Origin: Micromonosporaceae bacterium KJ-029 | GTDB lineage: Bacteria > Actinomycetota > Actinomycetes > Mycobacteriales > Micromonosporaceae | Direction: 5' to 3' | DNA: 64,000 nucleotides | NCBI GenBank assembly: GCA_005402585.1 | Contig: BIFP01000011.1 | Location: forward strand, 1 to 64,000 | In this document: positions 52,527 through 64,000 of the stretch, piece by piece | How the letters are laid out: the number at the start of each line of letters is the position of its first letter | Position numbering within the stretch: the stretch's first letter is position 1 | The notes under the pieces: model-generated | Told to the model about the DNA's origin: nothing | Databases searched by the model: none | What the model saw: only the letters and a program-made list of their open reading frames with translations | Made by a program: the position numbers and the translations under genes

Positions 52527-55316
52527 GTGTCCCGACGATCCGCGCACCCGCTGACCATCGCGCTCGCCACCACCGCCTTCGCCGCCGCAGCCCTTCTGGT
52601 CAACGCGTCCGGCGCGGTGGCCGCGCCGGGCCACGCCCCGCAGGTCCCGGCCGGGCTGACGGTCGACGACCGGGAGCACCCGCTCAACGTCGAGGGCCCA
52701 CCCCGGTTCAGTTGGCTGCCGCAGGACCGGGACCCCGGCGAGGTGCAGACCGCGTACCGGATCACCGTCGGCGAACCGGGCGGCGCCCTGGTGTGGGACT
52801 CCGGCAAGGTCACCTCCGGGCAACAGTCGTACGTCCGGTACGCCGGGCCGGCACTGCGCTCCGGCGCCGCGTACGAGTGGTCGGTGCGTACCTGGGACCG
52901 CACCGACCAGCAGTCACCGGCGGCGACCGGCCGCTTCGAGACCGGCATCGCCGACGCCGAGTGGGAGGGCGCGAACTGGATCCGCCGCACCACCACCGAG
53001 GCCGACGACTACACCCTCGCCCGCACCGAGGTACGCGTCGGCGACAGCCCGGTCGTGCGGGCCCGCGCCTACACCGCCGCCGACCACACCTACGAGCTGT
53101 ACCTCAACGGCCGGCGGGCCGATCGGGGCACCTCCTTCGGCTACCCCGGGGAGGACTACTACCAGGCGGCCGACGTCACGGACCTGGTGCCCGCGGGCCA
53201 GCCGCTCGCGATCGGTGTGCGCTACCACTGGTACGGCAGCGGCCAGGGCCGCCCCGCCGGTAACCGGGGGCTGCTGATGAAGCTCGTCGTCGAGCACGCC
53301 GACGGCTCCCGCCAGGTGTTCGTCACCGACGGCTCGTGGCGGGTCACCCGGGACACCCTGTTCCCCACCGGCTCCGGAACCCGCAACGGCGAGGGCGACC
53401 GCATCGAGCGGCAGGACGCGCGCGCCGAAGTGGTCGGCTGGGCCGCCCCCGGCTACGACGACAGCGCCGCGCCGTGGGCCGCCGCGCAGGCGATCGGCGC
53501 GCATCCGGTCGCTCCGTACACCCATCTGATCGGCCAGGAGACCCGGCTGACCGAGAGCACCGTACGGCCGGTCGCGCTGAGCACGGCCGACGACGGCACC
53601 GTGGTCGCGGACTTCGGCGTCATCATCCCGGCCCGTCCGGCCGTCCGCTTCGACGCGGGTGTGGCCGGGCGTACGGTCACCATCCGCGGCGGCTTCAACC
53701 TCACCGCCACCGGCCGAGTCGCCACCTCCACCCTGCTGTCGCAGGGCACCAACATGACCTACCCGTACATCCAGAAGGACGGGGAGCAGGAGTTCCGGGC
53801 CTTCACCCACCTCGGCTTCCGTTACCTGGAGATCCCCGACGCGGGCGAGGAGATCGCCCTCGACGACATCGCCGCGGTGGTCGTCCACACCGACGTACCA
53901 GCCGGCCGCGAGGCCCGCTTCGCCAGTTCGAACCCCACCCTCGACGCGGTGTGGCAGCTGATGAAGCGTTCCGCGATCTACTCGGTGCAGGAAGCCTTCG
54001 TCGACACCCCGACCCGGGAGAAGGGCCAGTTCCTCGGCGACGCCGTCAACATCTCGTACGCCACGATGGCCGCTTTCGGCGAGCGCGACGCCACGCAACA
54101 GGCGATCCGCGAGTTCCTCCGATCGGCGAAGCGGTACTGGAACACCGGCAACGACCTCGGCCGGTACAACGCGGTCTACCCCAACGGCGACGGCAAGCGC
54201 GACATCCCCGACTACTCGCTGATGTTCGTCGACTGGGTGTGGCGCTACTACCAGGAGACCGGCGACGCCGAGCTGCTCGCCGAGGCGTACCCGGCCATCC
54301 GGGACACCGCTGACTACGTGCTGCGGCACATTCCCGCCAGCGGCCCGACGGAGGGCCTGGTGACCAGGCTGTCCGGGGGCAGCGGCGCCTACCAGTACGG
54401 CATCGTCGACTGGCCCGAGCCCGGCCGGTTCGGCTACGACATGGCCGCCGCCGCCCGGACCACCATCAACGCCCAGGGCGTCGACGTGCTGCGTACCACC
54501 GCCCGGATGGCCGAGGTCCTCGACCGGCCGGCCGGCGAGGTCGCCACGTACGACGGCCGGGCCCGGGACCTGGCCGACGCGATGAACGCGAAACTGCGGC
54601 GGTCCGACGGTGCGTACGTCGACGGGCTGTCGGCCACCGGAGCGCAGAGCGGCCACGCGGGGCAGCACGCCACCTCGTACGCGATCGCGTATGGCGTGGT
54701 GCCGGCGACCGACCACCCGGCGCTGGCCGAGCACCTCGCGTCGATGGGCATGAAGCAGGGCCCGATGACCGCGCACTGGCTGCTGCGGGCGCTCGGTGAC
54801 GCCGGCCGGCCGGACGCCGTAGTCGACCTGCTGACCAACCCGGACGACCTGGGTTGGGCCAACATCCTCGCGCAGGGCGGCACCTTCACCTGGGAGGCGT
54901 GGACGCTCGACCCCGGCACCAACTTCAGCCAGTCGCACGGCTGGGGCGCGCAGGCCCTGGTGGACGTGCAGGAGACGCTGCTCGGCATCGGTACGGCGAG
55001 CCCGGGTGGCGCGGTCGTGGAGATCGCGCCTCCGGCCACCGGTCTCACCCACGCCGCCGGCACCGTGCACACCCAGCGGGGCGCGGTGACCGTCGACTGG
55101 CGTCGGGTCGGCGCCGGTCTCCGCGTCGACCTCGACGTTCCGGTCAACGTGACGGCCCGGGTCGCGCTGCCGGTCGAGGCCGGCAGGTCCTATCGGGCCG
55201 CCGGCCCGAGCAAGGCCACCTTCGTCGGGATCGAGAACGGCCGGGCCGTGTTCGAGGTGGGCTCCGGCCGGTCGAGCTACCGCCCGGTCGCCGGCACCGC
55301 CGCGCAACCGCGCTGA
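52527..55316 (+). CDS. Secreted alpha-L-rhamnosidase, GH78 (second of three)
   Basis: A 929-residue exported GH78 enzyme. Signal peptide about 1-34 (ending GAVA). Fibronectin-like N-terminal domain (VQTAYRITVGEPGG), carbohydrate-binding beta-sandwich (YTLARTEVRVG to ELYLNGRRAD), then the catalytic (alpha/alpha)6 barrel with candidate catalytic Glu498 in DTPTREKGQFLGD and Glu790 in FTWEAWTLD. It lacks the LamG-like insert of the other two copies. GTG 52527 follows GAGGAG by six bases. Same operator module as copy 1. Confidence 0.94.
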   Translation: MSRRSAHPLTIALATTAFAAAALLVNASGAVAAPGHAPQVPAGLTVDDREHPLNVEGPPRFSWLPQDRDPGEVQTAYRITVGEPGGALVWDSGKVTSGQQSYVRYAGPALRSGAAYEWSVRTWDRTDQQSPAATGRFETGIADAEWEGANWIRRTTTEADDYTLARTEVRVGDSPVVRARAYTAADHTYELYLNGRRADRGTSFGYPGEDYYQAADVTDLVPAGQPLAIGVRYHWYGSGQGRPAGNRGLLMKLVVEHADGSRQVFVTDGSWRVTRDTLFPTGSGTRNGEGDRIERQDARAEVVGWAAPGYDDSAAPWAAAQAIGAHPVAPYTHLIGQETRLTESTVRPVALSTADDGTVVADFGVIIPARPAVRFDAGVAGRTVTIRGGFNLTATGRVATSTLLSQGTNMTYPYIQKDGEQEFRAFTHLGFRYLEIPDAGEEIALDDIAAVVVHTDVPAGREARFASSNPTLDAVWQLMKRSAIYSVQEAFVDTPTREKGQFLGDAVNISYATMAAFGERDATQQAIREFLRSAKRYWNTGNDLGRYNAVYPNGDGKRDIPDYSLMFVDWVWRYYQETGDAELLAEAYPAIRDTADYVLRHIPASGPTEGLVTRLSGGSGAYQYGIVDWPEPGRFGYDMAAAARTTINAQGVDVLRTTARMAEVLDRPAGEVATYDGRARDLADAMNAKLRRSDGAYVDGLSATGAQSGHAGQHATSYAIAYGVVPATDHPALAEHLASMGMKQGPMTAHWLLRALGDAGRPDAVVDLLTNPDDLGWANILAQGGTFTWEAWTLDPGTNFSQSHGWGAQALVDVQETLLGIGTASPGGAVVEIAPPATGLTHAAGTVHTQRGAVTVDWRRVGAGLRVDLDVPVNVTARVALPVEAGRSYRAAGPSKATFVGIENGRAVFEVGSGRSSYRPVAGTAAQPR

Positions 55317-55381
55317 CGGCACGTCTCGGGTCCGGTGGACGGCGAGAGACAGCAACGACAGTAGAAGACGGGATCAGGGTG

Positions 55382-60037
<4,656 letters not shown>

Positions 60038-60056
60038 CCTCTCCATGAGGCAGGAA

Positions 60057-60088
60057 CGCGCCGGCCGCGCAGATGCGCGGCCGGCGCG
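60057..60088 (+). terminator. Terminator after rhamnosidase gene 3
   Basis: Perfect 14-base arms CGCGCCGGCCGCGC (60057-60070) and GCGCGGCCGGCGCG (60075-60088) with loop AGAT, followed by CTCTGTTTGT. Confidence 0.85.
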
Positions 60089-60122
60089 GCTCTGTTTGTC
60101 GAGGTCGATCAGGGTTGCGGTT

Positions 60123-60162
60123 CCGGTCCGGCGGGCGCCGTTGGAGGCACCCGCCGGACCGG
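60123..60162 (-). terminator. Terminator of the serine protease gene
   Basis: Arms CCGGTCCGGCGGG (60123-60135) and CCCGCCGGACCGG (60150-60162), 14-base loop, just beyond the protease stop on the minus strand. Confidence 0.8.
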
Positions 60163-60169
60163 TGAGCTG

Positions 60170-61021
60170 TTACCGAGTGGCGAGCCAGTCCTGGACGACC
60201 GGGATGTCGACCCGCTGGTAGCCGCCGAGGTAACGGCAGTTGTCGGTGTAGCCGTAGCTGGTGACCGCGACCAGGTAACCGTTGAGGAAGGTCGGGCCGC
60301 CCGAGTCACCGAAGCAGGTGCCGCCACCGCCGCGCACGTCGTTCGGATTGCCGTTCAGTTGCAGCACCTGCGGGGTGAGCTTCTGCCCCGGCGAGGTGGT
60401 GTAGCGGCGCAGCAGCGGGTAGCTCATCGGCGTCGGCTTCTGCGGGCCCGACTCCGGCTTGCGCACCTCGGTGCCGTACCCGACCAGGTCGAAGATGGTC
60501 TTGTTGAGCTTCGGCTGCGCGAACTGGTCCAGGTACCGGCTGGGCGCCACCGTCGCGGGGACGATTCCGGTCACCGGCGTGTCCAGCACCACCACGCCGA
60601 CGTCGTTCCAGTTGTTCAGGTCCGTGAAGTCCGAGTACTCCGGGTGGGTGGCCGCCGTGCCGGACAGGTAACCGGCCGCCGCCAGTTCCGCGGCCGTGTA
60701 GCCGACCGCGGGGTTCGCGGCCGCCGGGAGCGGGTTCGGTGGCGCCTCGGCGATGGCCGTGTCGAAGGTGACCAGGGTCTTGCCGAGGGTGCCCTGGGTG
60801 CAGTGCGCGGCCGTGAGGAGGATGGTCGGCGAGATGAGCGTCGCCGAGCAACGGTAGCGGCCGGTCTGGTCGTAGAAGAGGATCAGCCCGACGTTGGGGT
60901 GCCGGTTACCGTCAGGCTCGCCGCCGGTGATGGCGACCGCGGGTGTGGCCGTGGCAATCAGCGCGAACGTCGACACGACGATCGCGGCGAGGGTGCGACG
61001 TAGTGCTCTCACGCCGGGCAT
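60170..61021 (-). CDS. Secreted trypsin-like serine protease (S1 family)
   Basis: A 283-residue exported chymotrypsin-fold protease. Signal peptide 1-30 (ending PAVA), mature start near ITGGEPDG. The catalytic triad is His73 in LTAAHC, Asp140 in NNWNDVGVVVLD and Ser240 in CFGDSGGP. Cys pairs are few (Cys58/Cys74 and Cys236 with a late Cys). The mature end follows the signal cleavage almost directly, with little room for a pro-region. ATG 61021 is supported by GAGGAG eight bases upstream. Monocistronic. Confidence 0.95.
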   Translation of the reverse strand: MPGVRALRRTLAAIVVSTFALIATATPAVAITGGEPDGNRHPNVGLILFYDQTGRYRCSATLISPTILLTAAHCTQGTLGKTLVTFDTAIAEAPPNPLPAAANPAVGYTAAELAAAGYLSGTAATHPEYSDFTDLNNWNDVGVVVLDTPVTGIVPATVAPSRYLDQFAQPKLNKTIFDLVGYGTEVRKPESGPQKPTPMSYPLLRRYTTSPGQKLTPQVLQLNGNPNDVRGGGGTCFGDSGGPTFLNGYLVAVTSYGYTDNCRYLGGYQRVDIPVVQDWLATR

Positions 61022-61146
61022 CCTGCCTGCTCCTCGCGTTCTCCGGAAGACCCTGGGACGGTGGCCGTGACCGCCCGTGAACTGGGCATACATGAACTCC
61101 AATATGGACGCGGGCCGGGCTCGGCCGGCGGCTTCCGTCGGCGCAG

Positions 61147-63351
61147 TTATCGGCGGGTCTTCGGCAGGTCGAACTGGTCGGCTCGCCGGCAGTCGCGCTG
61201 GTTGCCGATCGCCTCCGGCCCCAACCGGTCGAGTACCGCCCGGGCCCGCTCCCGCCCCAGGTTCCAGGCGTACCACGGGTCCGGCTCGGCCAGGTCGTCG
61301 GCGATCCAGCTCAGGGTGCACCGGCGTACCGGGTCCGGCAGGCCGGCCAGGGCGGAGGTGGCGTCCGCGGAGAGGGCGCGCAGGTACCAGGCGTCGATCC
61401 GGCCGGTCTCCTCGTATCGGGCGACGTTGCGGCGGGCCGCGTAGTCCTCCGGGTTGAGGGCCGCCAGGCCCAGCAGCATCACCACCGCGAGCGCCGTGGT
61501 CAGCCGCGGGATCCAACCGCCGCGCCAGCGTACGCCGGCCACCAGGATCATCAGGAAGACGGCGCCGAGCAGCAGCTCGAACGCCATCACGAAGATCCGC
61601 TCGCCGGTGAAGCTGTAGACCTTCTGGTACGTGTACATCCGCGACAGCGCCGACACCACGATGACCACGGTCAGCGCGCTGAGCAGGCCGAGCAGGACCC
61701 GCAGCAGCACGCGGTCGAGTCGTCGGTCCCGACGGGCCCACCGGGTCACCCCGCCGAGCACCGCCAGCGTCAGCACGGTCACCACGACCAGTTGCCAGAA
61801 GCCGCTGCGGGCGTACTCGGCGTAGCTGAGGCCGGTGGTCGTCAGCACGTGGCGCTGTCCGCCGAACAGCACGGTGAACTGCACGGCGACGAAGCCGCCG
61901 AACAGGGCCGTCAGGGTGGCGATCGGCGGCGCCCATTCGACCAGGCCGACGCTGCGGGTGGTCGGCCGGTCGACCGCGGACAGGTCCGGCGGTGCGGTGA
62001 TCGTGTAGACGGCGGCCACGGCGATCAGGCCGCCCATGGCCGCCAGGAACAGCCACCGGAACACACCACTGACGCTGATCTCCGGAATCAGGACGCCGAG
62101 CGCCTGGGAGAAGGCGGCGTCGGCGGAGGAGAGCAGCGCTCCGAAGATCACCAGCACGAGAACGGTGGCCGCGACCGAGCCGACGATCCGACGTACCGCC
62201 CCGGGATCGCCGGGTGCCCGGACGTGGGCACGCACCCACGGCAGGCCGCGTAGCGCCGCGAGCGGCGCGGCCACCGGGCTGAACAGGATCGAGCGGACCC
62301 GTCGTCCGCCGACGATCGCCAGCGCCGCGCAGCCCAACGCCCCCAGCACGCAGAACGTCACCAGCCACCAGGCGTTGCGGAAGCCGAGCACCGCGAGCAG
62401 CATCAGCGCGGCAGCCGCCCAGCCGGCCCGGACCCACCGCTCGGCGCGCGGAAGTTCGGCGGTGTGACGCCGTACCGCGACGGTGACGCCCGCGGTCAGG
62501 ACCAGCCAGCCGAGGAACCAGCCGAGGCCGGTACGGCCCAACGGCACGAAGGCCGCCACGCCCAGCGCTCCGGCAAGCACGGCCAGCGGTGTGGCCCGGT
62601 TGCGGACCGGCCGGGGGCCGGGCCACGCCCGGTCGAAGAATGACGGCGGTGGCGGCCCCGGCCGAAAGGAGTACGCCGCGCCGGGCGGGGGATAGCCGAG
62701 GTCGGCCGACACCCTCGCCGGCAGCACACGGGTGCCGGGCGGCGCCACCGGCCGGGACGGGCCGCCCATGGCTGCCGCGCCAACCAGCACGCGCGTGCCC
62801 GCCGGCTCGGTGCCCGCTGGTCCGGCAACTGCCGGCGCTGTGTCCGCTGTCGGGCCGGCGTCCGTCGGCGTCGGCGATGCGGCCGGGGCGGCTGCGGAGG
62901 TGGCCGCATCGCCCGGTCGGGCCGGGGCCCCGGCGGGGACGGCTGCCGGAGTGACCTCGGGGGCCCGCTGCGTCGGCGGCTTGACCTCGGTCGGGTGGGT
63001 GGTGTCGGACGGCGGGACCGGCACGGTGATCGCGGCCGACGGCCCCACCACCGCGGCGCTCGCCGCCGAGGTGTCCGGGCGGGCGGTGGTAGCGGTCTCC
63101 CCGTCGGCCGCGACCAGCGGGAGGAAGATCGCGTAACCCCGGGTGCCCGGCGGGACGGTCACCGGGACCGCCCAGGCGGGCTGGTCGGCCGGTCCGGGCC
63201 AGACGATGGGCAGCGGCCCTTCGGCGGATGACACGACCAGCAGCTGGGGTGGTGTCGCGGCCGGATCCGCCGTGCCGGCGCCGGGTGCGACAGGGGCCTC
63301 GCCGGGCTCCCCGGTGCTCGGGGAACTCGCGGCGGGTGGCGGCTCGGACAC
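61147..63351 (-). CDS. Multipass membrane protein with DUF4153/DUF4173-like domain
   Basis: A 734-residue protein. The first about 250 residues are Pro/Ala/Thr-rich and disordered. The rest has about ten membrane helices with the conserved patterns VRAPGDPGAVRRIVGSVAA, QFTVLFGGQRHVL, YAEYARSGFWQLVVVTVLT, SALSRMYTYQKVYSFTGERI and AALNPEDYAARRNVARYEET, which fit DUF4153/DUF4173. A soluble tail ends DCRRADQFDLPKTRR. GTG 63351 follows GGAGG by four to five bases. Role unknown; members often neighbour sensory or envelope genes. Confidence 0.85.
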   Translation of the reverse strand: MSEPPPAASSPSTGEPGEAPVAPGAGTADPAATPPQLLVVSSAEGPLPIVWPGPADQPAWAVPVTVPPGTRGYAIFLPLVAADGETATTARPDTSAASAAVVGPSAAITVPVPPSDTTHPTEVKPPTQRAPEVTPAAVPAGAPARPGDAATSAAAPAASPTPTDAGPTADTAPAVAGPAGTEPAGTRVLVGAAAMGGPSRPVAPPGTRVLPARVSADLGYPPPGAAYSFRPGPPPPSFFDRAWPGPRPVRNRATPLAVLAGALGVAAFVPLGRTGLGWFLGWLVLTAGVTVAVRRHTAELPRAERWVRAGWAAAALMLLAVLGFRNAWWLVTFCVLGALGCAALAIVGGRRVRSILFSPVAAPLAALRGLPWVRAHVRAPGDPGAVRRIVGSVAATVLVLVIFGALLSSADAAFSQALGVLIPEISVSGVFRWLFLAAMGGLIAVAAVYTITAPPDLSAVDRPTTRSVGLVEWAPPIATLTALFGGFVAVQFTVLFGGQRHVLTTTGLSYAEYARSGFWQLVVVTVLTLAVLGGVTRWARRDRRLDRVLLRVLLGLLSALTVVIVVSALSRMYTYQKVYSFTGERIFVMAFELLLGAVFLMILVAGVRWRGGWIPRLTTALAVVMLLGLAALNPEDYAARRNVARYEETGRIDAWYLRALSADATSALAGLPDPVRRCTLSWIADDLAEPDPWYAWNLGRERARAVLDRLGPEAIGNQRDCRRADQFDLPKTRR

Positions 63352-63454
63352 CGCGCCTCCTAGATCGACAAGTTGCCGACACTCTAGGGCCGAGCGCCCG
63401 TTCGCGTTGTCCCCTGCCACCGGCCGAAGCGTCCGCTCCGGAGCCGTCCGGGTG

Positions 63455-63507
63455 ATAAGAAGGGGCCCCTCTACAACGCCAGGCGTTAAGAGGGGGCCCC
63501 TCCTTGC
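63455..63507. repeat. GGGGCCC/AACGCC-type intergenic repeat, copy 4
   Basis: AAGGGGCCCCTCTACAACGC and AGGCGTTAAGAGGGGGCCCC form a nested palindrome ending CTCCTTGC. It sits four bases beyond the stop of the RibD-like gene on the minus strand, a terminator-like position. Confidence 0.85.
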
Positions 63508-63510
63508 AGG

Positions 63511-64000
63511 TCAGCTGCCGGGCGGCGTACCCGTGCCGCTGCCCCGGTCGTCCAGGAACAGGGGGGCGCGGCCGTTCACCGTGTACCGGATGTGGGTGAC
63601 CTCGGGGGTGTGTACCACGCGGGTGGGGGTCAACTCGATCGCCTCGAACTCGTCGAGGCCGAGGTCGGCGTCGAACAGGCGCATCCCGGTGCCCAGCAGG
63701 GTCGGCACCACGTGCAGCTCCAGTTCGTCGAGCAGGCCGGCCCGCAGCACCTGCCGGACCAGGCTGCCGCCCCCGGCCACGGCCACGTTCTTGTCGCCGG
63801 CCGCGGCCCGGGCCTGCGCCACGGCGCTCTCCACTCCGTCGGTGACGTAGGTGAAGCTCGTGCCACCCTGACGCAGCAGCTTCTGGCGGGGACGGTGGGT
63901 CACCACGAAGACCGGGGCACGGAACGGCGGCTCGTCGCCCCAGGGCACCTCACCGCCGTCGGCCATCCGGCGGCCCATCACGTACGCCCCGGCCGCGGCG
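63511..64000 (-). CDS. Dihydrofolate reductase/RibD C-terminal family protein, 5' truncated by window edge
   Basis: The C-terminal 163 codons of a RibD-like (dihydrofolate reductase family) protein. The frame runs off the right edge in AAAGAYVMGRRMADGGE, so the N-terminal nucleotide-binding part is outside the window. Visible motifs are TYVTDGVESAVAQARAAAGD, VAVAGGGSLVRQVLRAGLLD and ELHVVPTLLGTGMRLFD, all typical. Such stand-alone proteins are NADPH-dependent reductases of unknown substrate. The repeat at 63455-63507 follows the stop. Confidence 0.9.
   Translation of the reverse strand, partial: AAAGAYVMGRRMADGGEVPWGDEPPFRAPVFVVTHRPRQKLLRQGGTSFTYVTDGVESAVAQARAAAGDKNVAVAGGGSLVRQVLRAGLLDELELHVVPTLLGTGMRLFDADLGLDEFEAIELTPTRVVHTPEVTHIRYTVNGRAPLFLDDRGSGTGTPPGS

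Noticed and set aside
54854..55381. Upstream extension of the third rhamnosidase
   Set aside because: It overlaps the end of the second rhamnosidase in another frame, and the signal peptide begins at the ATG at 55382.
60170..63382. A 1070-codon minus-strand frame joining the serine protease to upstream sequence
   Set aside because: The part beyond 61021 is out-of-frame shadow of the DUF4153-like gene; the protease has its own signal peptide and ribosome site.

Overview
The window is very GC-rich actinobacterial chromosome and most likely comes from Micromonospora or a close relative in the Micromonosporaceae. The support is third-position GC bias, WhiJ-type HTH/DUF397 gene pairs, frequent GTG and TTG starts with strong GGAGG sites, and several copies of a short repeat built on GGGGCCC and AACGCCnGGCGTT cores, which I associate with this group. 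I recognised no insertion sequence, prophage or CRISPR array. Bases 1-196 hold no gene I can support.

Layout. 0-12.7 kb is core metabolism and maintenance: a GH20 hexosaminidase divergent from pyruvate phosphate dikinase, a roadblock protein, a VOC protein, dGTPase (dgt), a siderophore-interacting protein behind an iron box, a BCCT transporter, DNA primase (dnaG) and a conserved hypothetical. 12.8-16.1 kb is an accessory patch: two small overlapping genes, a WhiJ-type regulator, two nearly identical DUF397 genes from a local tandem duplication, and an AbiEi-like/DUF559-like gene bracketed by two copies of one hairpin. 16.2-22.7 kb is a sugar locus: a ROK repressor behind a palindromic operator, a ribose-type ABC importer and a Gfo/Idh/MocA dehydrogenase. 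23.2-31.5 kb is a tight eight-gene operon of ebo type: inositol-phosphate-synthase-like cyclase, UbiA prenyltransferase (EboC), TIM-barrel protein, EboA, TatD-like EboB, EboE, alkaline-phosphatase-superfamily protein (EboF-like) and polyprenyl diphosphate synthase. 31.8-44.1 kb holds secreted multidomain sugar oxidoreductases and hydrolases (PQQ-type sugar dehydrogenase, ThuA, DUF1080, PKD, CBM6, ricin-type lectin), two sugar-isomerase-like TIM barrels and a second ROK regulator. 44.3-49.0 kb is housekeeping: a small membrane protein, tRNA-Asn, a hypothetical coupled to an M16-type peptidase, a CAT-anticodon tRNA and a TrmH methyltransferase. 49.1-60.0 kb carries three secreted GH78 alpha-L-rhamnosidases in a row; the first two share a promoter module with a LacI-type operator. 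The end holds a secreted trypsin-like protease, a DUF4153-like membrane protein and a truncated RibD/DHFR-family gene.

How it works together (inference). Secreted rhamnosidases and lectin-bearing oxidoreductases would process plant or microbial glycosides outside the cell. The ABC importer would bring sugars in, and Gfo/Idh, DUF1080 and TIM-barrel proteins resemble parts of 3-keto-glycoside metabolism. Three palindromes of form RRCTTTYG-N10/11-CRAAAGYY (or close) precede the ROK/ABC operon and two of the secreted dehydrogenase genes, suggesting one ROK-controlled regulon. The ebo-type operon appears able to make a prenyl chain, a cyclitol phosphate and join them, so a prenylated cyclitol is a testable product idea. 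Its missing dehydroquinate-synthase-like member (EboD) seems replaced by an unrelated cyclitol-forming enzyme.
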